Positions 52,787 through 57,120 of a stretch of 57,120 nucleotides of DNA are shown here, one piece after another (the stretch's first letter is position 1; each line of letters begins with the position of its first letter). This stretch comes from Bacteriovorax sp. (GTDB lineage Bacteria > Bdellovibrionota > Bacteriovoracia > Bacteriovoracales > Bacteriovoracaceae): positions 1 through 57,120 of the forward strand of contig JACMPM010000069.1 in the NCBI GenBank assembly GCA_014377485.1, written 5' to 3'. Both the position numbers and the translations under genes were made by a program. The notes under the pieces are model-generated. The model was not told where the DNA came from. It searched no databases and was given only the letters and a program-made list of their open reading frames with translations.

Positions 52787-53173
52787 ATGGCGATGAAAGC
52801 TCAAATCAGAACAGACTCACAAGGCAATATCACGGTTCATATGAACGGTGGCCTAGACTACGAAAATTCTCTCCCACTTCGCCTCGAGCTTCAAGAATTA
52901 ACACAACAAAACCCTGCATCGACCATCACTCTTGATATGCATTCACTGGATTTCGTCGGATCTTCAGGCATTGGTATTTTTGTAGAAACTCTTCAGATTC
53001 TTAATAAGAGTAAATCTCAAATTAAACTCTCAAATGTAAAAACTGAGTTTATGAAGGTATTTAAACTTTATAATTTTGATGCATTTAAATTGATTGAAGC
53101 TGATTTTGACAGTGATGAAACTGAAAACTTAAATCAAAAATATGGAAATAGAAAAAATACATTTCAGAACTAG
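52787..53173 (+). CDS. STAS-domain anti-sigma factor antagonist-like protein
   Basis: The 128-residue product is one STAS domain, as in SpoIIAA and RsbV: GNITVHMNGGLDYENSLPLR, then TLDMHSLDFVGSSGIGIFVETLQ with a phospho-acceptor Ser pair, and a helical end (FMKVFKLYNFDAFKLIE). Such proteins bind anti-sigma or other regulators depending on Ser phosphorylation. No anti-sigma kinase or sigma gene is next to it; the kinase-like protein at 2.8 kb is a formal candidate only. AAAGGA before the ATG supports the start. It ends by a 4-base overlap with the convergent 53170 gene. Confidence 0.85.
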   Translation: MAMKAQIRTDSQGNITVHMNGGLDYENSLPLRLELQELTQQNPASTITLDMHSLDFVGSSGIGIFVETLQILNKSKSQIKLSNVKTEFMKVFKLYNFDAFKLIEADFDSDETENLNQKYGNRKNTFQN

Positions 53174-53604
53174 AATTGATAATTTAAAAAATTGAATGAA
53201 ATAAGAGGATCCTTTTTAGGGTCCTTTTTATTTTCAATACTAGCTAGACTGTATTCTTTTAAATCTGGAACTCCGAACGAAGACTGGCTATCTTCATATG
53301 GACTTCTACTATCTGGGTAATAATCTTCGCGTGGTTGCTCATTAAACCCACGTTTCTTCATTTCATAGCTTAATATTACATAACTTCCAAAAATTAATCC
53401 TCCATAAAGACCAAGTGAAGCTCCTTTGGCGATAGCTCTAGCACTGGTCCCAAAGGCCATTGTCGCAGCTCCTAGGAGCGCTCCACCAACAATTCCGTAA
53501 CCCGACATTGTTCCAATAATCTTTAATTTTGGATCCATGGCAAATGAAGAACTAGAAAATAGTAGCGTAAAACAAAGAGTGAATGAGATTAAGAATTTTT
53601 TCAT
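53170..53604 (-). CDS. Secreted protein with glycine-zipper-like segment
   Basis: The 144-residue product has a signal peptide (KKFLISFTLCFTLLFSSSSFA). It is followed by a Gly/Ala-rich hydrophobic stretch (SGYGIVGGALLGAATMAFGT, then LGLYGGLIFGSYVIL), which looks like two membrane helices or a glycine zipper. The C-terminus is polar and Pro/Asp-rich. I do not recognise the family. It follows the YraN-like gene by 15 bases on the same strand. Confidence 0.6.
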   Translation of the reverse strand: MKKFLISFTLCFTLLFSSSSFAMDPKLKIIGTMSGYGIVGGALLGAATMAFGTSARAIAKGASLGLYGGLIFGSYVILSYEMKKRGFNEQPREDYYPDSRSPYEDSQSSFGVPDLKEYSLASIENKKDPKKDPLISFNFLNYQF

Positions 53605-53619
53605 ATTATAAAAGGATAA

Positions 53620-53913
53620 TTAAGGTTCATCTTTTTGGCAAAACTTTACTTCAAGTTTTGTATCGACCTCCAAAACCCTACTTAAATAGTCTTGTGCTCT
53701 TAAAAGCCTTCGCCATTGAATTTGCGTTGGGTATTGTGATGATTTAACTTCAAATAGAGACAGAACCCATGATTGATTTTTTTTTGTGAGACCAGCTACA
53801 TCAATTTGACCGGCATTTAAGGAGCGCAAAAGTTGAGAGGAGACTAAAACAGGAAGATAAAAGTTGTGAAGAATGGCAGAAAAATCTTTTTCTAATTTAT
53901 CCCCTTTCCTCAT
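53620..53913 (-). CDS. YraN/UPF0102-like nuclease-fold protein
   Basis: The 97-residue product looks like a short YraN protein. It keeps the nuclease-fold core Asp and Glu-x-Lys in NAGQIDVAGL and LSLFEVKSSQYP, and the helix IQWRRLLRAQDYL. YraN is usually about 120 residues; the N-terminal helix with the conserved GE and A-x-x-L is shortened. Neighbourhood with rnhB is the usual place for yraN. AAGGA six bases before ATG 53913 decides the start over the GTG at 53931. It overlaps the rnhB end by 17 bases. Confidence 0.6.
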   Translation of the reverse strand: MRKGDKLEKDFSAILHNFYLPVLVSSQLLRSLNAGQIDVAGLTKKNQSWVLSLFEVKSSQYPTQIQWRRLLRAQDYLSRVLEVDTKLEVKFCQKDEP

Positions 53914-54631
53914 AAAATTCCTTAACTCCACTAAAAGTTTTCCTATGGATTTCAGTTATACCCAAAAGCGAAATCGCCTCTAAGTGCTTTGCCGTACCAT
54001 AACCAGCATTTGTTCTCCAGTGATAACCAGGATACTGCTCACAATATCGCGTCATCAATTGATCTCGGTATTCTTTTGCAATAATAGAAGCAGCCCCAAT
54101 CAATAAAGATTTTGAGTCACCTTGAATAACGGAAACTAATTCTACAGTTGTAGTTTCTGATTTAAACTTCTTATTTCCATCAATCAGCACCAATCCGGTC
54201 TTTTCAAAATCGCAGCTTTCAGTCACCGCTTCTTTCATAGCTCTAAGAGATGCATTGAGAATATTAATTTCATCGATCAGTTGTGGGGAGATTTCTTTGA
54301 TTAAAACTTTGAGACTCATATTTTTTGAATAGCTATGAGTATAAATTTGATTGACCGTCATCTGGTCTTTTGAAAAAGGAAAGTCCGAAAGAATTTCCTG
54401 TCGTTTCTCACTCGTCAGTTTCTTAGAATCATTGATTCCAAAAATCTGCCATTCTTTTAACAATGTTCGCAATTCTTTTTCTTCATATTTTTCAAAATGA
54501 AGACTCACACTGGCCGCAACAACTGGACCTGCAAGAGGACCACGTCCAACTTCATCTGTTCCAGCTATAAAGAATGAAGTTTCTAGTGAAGTCTCTTTAA
54601 ATGCTGTTCTAAAATACTTAAGATCAAACAT
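53897..54631 (-). CDS. rnhB: Ribonuclease HII
   Basis: The 244-residue product cuts RNA in hybrids and at single ribonucleotides in DNA. The four acidic residues are visible: AGTDEVGRGPLAGPVVAA, LVLIDGNKKF and IGAASIIAKEYRD. GYHWRTNAGYGTAKHLEAI is the typical end. It is a little longer than the E. coli form because of an insert at about residues 50-110. It lies after the terminator of rplS, so it needs its own promoter or read-through. Confidence 0.94.
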   Translation of the reverse strand: MFDLKYFRTAFKETSLETSFFIAGTDEVGRGPLAGPVVAASVSLHFEKYEEKELRTLLKEWQIFGINDSKKLTSEKRQEILSDFPFSKDQMTVNQIYTHSYSKNMSLKVLIKEISPQLIDEINILNASLRAMKEAVTESCDFEKTGLVLIDGNKKFKSETTTVELVSVIQGDSKSLLIGAASIIAKEYRDQLMTRYCEQYPGYHWRTNAGYGTAKHLEAISLLGITEIHRKTFSGVKEFYEERG

Positions 54632-54660
54632 AAATTAGCAAGTTACCTACAAACAAAAAA

Positions 54661-54676
54661 CCCCTCTTACGAGGGG
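54661..54676 (-). terminator. Terminator after rplS
   Basis: CCCCTC (54661-54666) and GAGGGG (54671-54676) form a stem with loop TTAC, flanked by A-run and T-run, so that on the minus strand it ends in GGGGTTTTTT. It lies 24 bases past the rplS stop and before rnhB. Confidence 0.88.
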
Positions 54677-54699
54677 CTTTTTTTATACTAAAGAAATTC

Positions 54700-55065
54700 T
54701 TAGTCTTTTCTATCGTAATCGATCGCGATACGAGCAGATTTACCTGATCTCTCACGAAGGTAGTAAAGTTTCGCTTTACGAGCTTTACCTTTTTGAACGA
54801 TTTCTACTTTATCAACGTTTGGTGAGTGGAAAGGAAAAACTCTTTCTACTCCAATACCGTTAGATACTTTTCTAACTCTGAAGTGACCATTGATGTCGCC
54901 TTTTTGTTTAAAGCCGATACATACACCTTCAAAAATTTGAATTCTTGATTTTGCACCTTCAGTGATTTTTGTGTGCACAGCAATTGTATCCCCTGATTTA
55001 AAAGCAGGAAGATTTTTAGCTTTAGGATTTAAGTGATCCTGGTTAACTACGTCGATCAAGTTCAT
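54700..55065 (-). CDS. rplS: 50S ribosomal protein L19
   Basis: The 121-residue product is full length for L19, a protein at the 30S-50S interface. FKSGDTIAVHTKITEGAKSRIQIFEGVCIG, FRVRKVSNGIGVERVFPFHSP and KLYYLRERSGKSARI are typical. AAGGAG before the ATG supports the start. It follows the RNA methyltransferase gene by 75 bases. Confidence 0.97.
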   Translation of the reverse strand: MNLIDVVNQDHLNPKAKNLPAFKSGDTIAVHTKITEGAKSRIQIFEGVCIGFKQKGDINGHFRVRKVSNGIGVERVFPFHSPNVDKVEIVQKGKARKAKLYYLRERSGKSARIAIDYDRKD

Positions 55066-55140
55066 ACGAACTCCTTATTTCTAAGCTACTCCCAGAGGAC
55101 CAACGAAATGTTGTTCTTACCGAATAGGGTTTATTAAATA

Positions 55141-55701
55141 CTAACTTCCAAACATACGGTCTAAATAAATGGCTACCGCAGATCGCACTGAAAGGTGATT
55201 ATACCCATCAGAGTTTTTCGATATAATTGGCGACAACTTAAAGTCCGCTTTTTCAAGCGCTATTGGGTGTAATCCCCAACCAGTTCCAAATAGTAGAAAA
55301 CAAGGCATATTGCTTCCTTCTATCTTTTTTGTCAATTGCGAAACGTCTCCATCAAAAGAATCAAAGTTTGCCCCCGTTACCGCGATCATAGGAGCCTGCC
55401 CCTCCATCTTGGTTATTTCAGCAATAGCCGTTTCAATCGAGTCAACCGCTCGGGCTATACTTAGCGCATCTTGACGATCGGGATTATAAGCATTCGCTTT
55501 ATCCTGCTCCCAATGCCCCAAAATAGAATCTACCAACTCTCTTTGAGCAACAAATGGAGTTACGATAAAATACTTCTTCACACCAAAAGTACGGCAGCTT
55601 CTCGAAATATCATGAATGTCTAAATTCGTTACAGAAGTTGTTACCAACTCCCCTAATTTATTTTTAATCGGATGGTGAACTAATCCCAAGTAAAGTTTCA
55701 T
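55141..55701 (-). CDS. SPOUT-type RNA methyltransferase (Methyltrn_RNA_4 family)
   Basis: The 186-residue protein belongs to a small SPOUT-fold family usually found next to trmD in deltaproteobacterial-type genomes and Thermotogales. KLYLGLVHHPIKNKLGELVTTSVTNLDIHDISRSCRTFG is the start (given here in two overlapping halves of the motif), and LLFGTGWGLHPIALEKAD and HLSVRSAVAIYLDRMFG form the knotted SAM-binding end. The RNA target is not established to my knowledge. The ATG overlaps the trmD stop by 4 bases. Confidence 0.82.
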   Translation of the reverse strand: MKLYLGLVHHPIKNKLGELVTTSVTNLDIHDISRSCRTFGVKKYFIVTPFVAQRELVDSILGHWEQDKANAYNPDRQDALSIARAVDSIETAIAEITKMEGQAPMIAVTGANFDSFDGDVSQLTKKIEGSNMPCFLLFGTGWGLHPIALEKADFKLSPIISKNSDGYNHLSVRSAVAIYLDRMFGS

Positions 55702-56441
55702 TCTTTTTCCTTTTTCACTAAAAGATCAGGCCTATTTAATTTAGTCACTCTCAAACTTTCTTCTTTCTGATATTTTTCTATTTTTAAATGGTGTCCCGAA
55801 AGCAAAATCTCTGGAACATCTATTCCATCAAAATTGCGAGGTTTAGTGTATTGAGGATGTTCTAGAAGATTTGCCTGAAACGATTCTTGCATACTGCTTT
55901 CTTTATTACCAAGTACGCCACTGAAAAAGCGTAAACTAGAATCGATTATCGCCATTGTAGGGATCTCTCCACCTGTAAGAATATAATCCCCTATGCTTAT
56001 TTGCTCATCCACATAAAGGTTTAAAAAACGCTCGTCGATACCTTCATACCTTCCACAAATAAAAACTAAATCTTTAGAGTCATCTTTGCTAAAGCGACTA
56101 GCAAAATCTTTGCAATAAGAGTTATCCCAAGTTTTCCCTCGAGGTCCTGGAAAAACCACATGAAGCAAGGACTTAAAGTCTTGTCCATAATTACCTTCTT
56201 GAACCACACCTTTCAATAATGCTTCTTTCAAAACATCCGCACGCATTACCATGCCCGCTCCTCCACCATAAGGAGAATCATCAACGCCCTTATAATCTTT
56301 TGGAGTATAATTTCTAAGTTGAACAGTTTTGATTTCGATTCCCGCCCCTCGCTCTCCACGAAGAGCAGACCCAGTGATTCCAAAATTAATCAGAGAATCA
56401 AAATAATTTGGAAACAAAGTTATTATCCAGATTTTTTTCAT
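55698..56441 (-). CDS. trmD: tRNA (guanine-37-N1)-methyltransferase
   Basis: The 247-residue product methylates G37 of several tRNAs. ITLFPNYFDSLINFGITGSA, DDSPYGGGAGMVMRADVL, FICGRYEGIDERF, ISIGDYILTGGEIPTMAII and VPEILLSGHH are all typical. It overlaps rimM and the RNA methyltransferase gene by four bases each. Confidence 0.96.
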   Translation of the reverse strand: MKKIWIITLFPNYFDSLINFGITGSALRGERGAGIEIKTVQLRNYTPKDYKGVDDSPYGGGAGMVMRADVLKEALLKGVVQEGNYGQDFKSLLHVVFPGPRGKTWDNSYCKDFASRFSKDDSKDLVFICGRYEGIDERFLNLYVDEQISIGDYILTGGEIPTMAIIDSSLRFFSGVLGNKESSMQESFQANLLEHPQYTKPRNFDGIDVPEILLSGHHLKIEKYQKEESLRVTKLNRPDLLVKKEKE

Positions 56442-56968
56442 TCAATCATCTCAGGAATAATCACTTCAATTCTACCCAGGGAGATGTCAACTTCCGGAAC
56501 ATATTGATCAATAAAAAGAATTTCTAATATTTCATTCTCAGTTTTTATTTTTAAAACAACTTGGGCACCATTTTCATAAAAATCCATGACTCTACCAATA
56601 GATTTTTTCGTGATAAAATCAAATACCTCTAGACCTAGTAGATCATTGAGATAATATTCATCATCATCCGTCTCTGGAAAATTCTTACGATCAAAATAAA
56701 TATCAAAAGGCACCATCGCTTCAACAGTGTTGCGGTCATTGACACCTTCCAGAGTAACAATCGCTTTATTCCCAATATTAATTTTTTTAATTTTATAATC
56801 TTTTCCGTCTTGTGGAACAGAGCTCGATGTTGATCTCGGCAATAGCGAAACCAAAGCTCCATCATACAATACAGAGTCCTCTGAGTTATATAGAACAAAT
56901 GAAAATTCGCCCTTAATTCCGTGTGGAGTTGTACAGTGACCGATATGAATATTTTCAGATTTTTTCAT
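56438..56968 (-). CDS. rimM: Ribosome maturation factor RimM
   Basis: The 176-residue product assists 30S head assembly. IHIGHCTTPHGIKGEF opens the N-terminal domain, and EYYLNDLLGLEVFD and DQYVPEVDISLGRIEVIIPE form the PRC-barrel end. No ribosome binding site stands before the ATG. The start is only 27 bases from the terminator of the rRNA operon, which leaves little room for a promoter. The usual upstream gene rpsP is absent here. Confidence 0.92.
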   Translation of the reverse strand: MKKSENIHIGHCTTPHGIKGEFSFVLYNSEDSVLYDGALVSLLPRSTSSSVPQDGKDYKIKKINIGNKAIVTLEGVNDRNTVEAMVPFDIYFDRKNFPETDDDEYYLNDLLGLEVFDFITKKSIGRVMDFYENGAQVVLKIKTENEILEILFIDQYVPEVDISLGRIEVIIPEMIE

Positions 56969-56995
56969 GTTAATTTTTCGGCGTTAAAAATAAAA

Positions 56996-57016
56996 AACCC
57001 CGAACAAGCCGGGGTT
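56996..57016 (-). terminator. Terminator of the rRNA operon
   Basis: AACCCCG (56996-57002) and CGGGGTT (57010-57016) form a 7-bp stem with a 7-base loop and a T-run of six on the minus strand (complement of the A-run before 56998). It lies a few bases past the 3' end of the 5S gene. Confidence 0.88.
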
Positions 57017-57031
57017 TTTTTAAATTAAGAG

Positions 57032-57120
<89 letters not shown>

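Overview
The window is an AT-rich (mid-30s % GC by eye), densely coded chromosomal segment of a Gram-negative bacterium. Evidence for an outer membrane is LptD, several lipoproteins, a beta-barrel-like protein and many signal peptides. Gene content and order (a lone CpaF ATPase, an RNA methyltransferase of the Pfam Methyltrn_RNA_4 type between trmD and rplS, a membrane-anchored ferredoxin, many secreted proteins of unknown function) fit the Bdellovibrionota, most likely a Bacteriovorax-like member. That assignment is inference; no 16S is inside the window, only the 3' part of a 5S rRNA at the right edge.

Layout. 1-10.8 kb: mostly minus-strand genes: a secreted protein with a C-terminal membrane anchor, an outer-membrane barrel candidate, a degenerate 2H-phosphoesterase-like protein, a soluble histidine kinase, eno and murI, nth; then a plus-strand secreted protein-glutaminase with a small secreted partner, and a minus-strand CpaF/cupredoxin pair. 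10.9-14.3 kb: two secreted proteins, the second joining an N-terminal His...Cys domain to a complete acetyl-CoA hydrolase/transferase module. 14.3-21.6 kb: periplasmic Hsp20-like protein, a NIF3/CutA-like protein, an SDR-like reductase, an FKBP lipoprotein, an acid phosphatase lipoprotein, rnhA, a PTPS/QueD homologue, an M14 amidase, a membrane ferredoxin. 20.7-26.9 kb: the translation operon rimP-nusA-infB-rbfA-truB, with a terminator-like hairpin in its leader. 27-28.8 kb: GNAT and a TPR/winged-helix regulator.

29.0-38.6 kb: thrS and ddl, followed by a tightly packed set: a three-domain aminotransferase/GNAT/pseudo-aminotransferase protein, a C45-type Ntn hydrolase, a second class III aminotransferase and both subunits of a 3-oxoacid CoA-transferase. 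The last parts resemble the Bacillus yodT-yodS-yodR-yodQ-yodP set, so a lysine/beta-lysine-type breakdown route is the best hypothesis. This is the most interesting region. 38.6-42.4 kb: a secreted trypsin-like protease, a GC-rich gene-free stretch with a strong terminator, an overlapping three-gene unit ending in a mini [2Fe-2S] ferredoxin, and a DEDDh exonuclease.

42.4-48.8 kb: minus-strand operon folC-lptD-amidotransferase-TrpF-like-surE-M23 peptidase. 48.9-53.6 kb: a secreted repeat protein, an MBL-fold phosphodiesterase, rsmI, a STAS protein and a small secreted protein. 53.6-57.1 kb: rimM-trmD-RNA methyltransferase-rplS, then rnhB and a YraN-like gene, directly downstream of an rRNA operon whose 5S and terminator end the window. 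No CRISPR array, insertion sequence, prophage or tRNA gene was seen.
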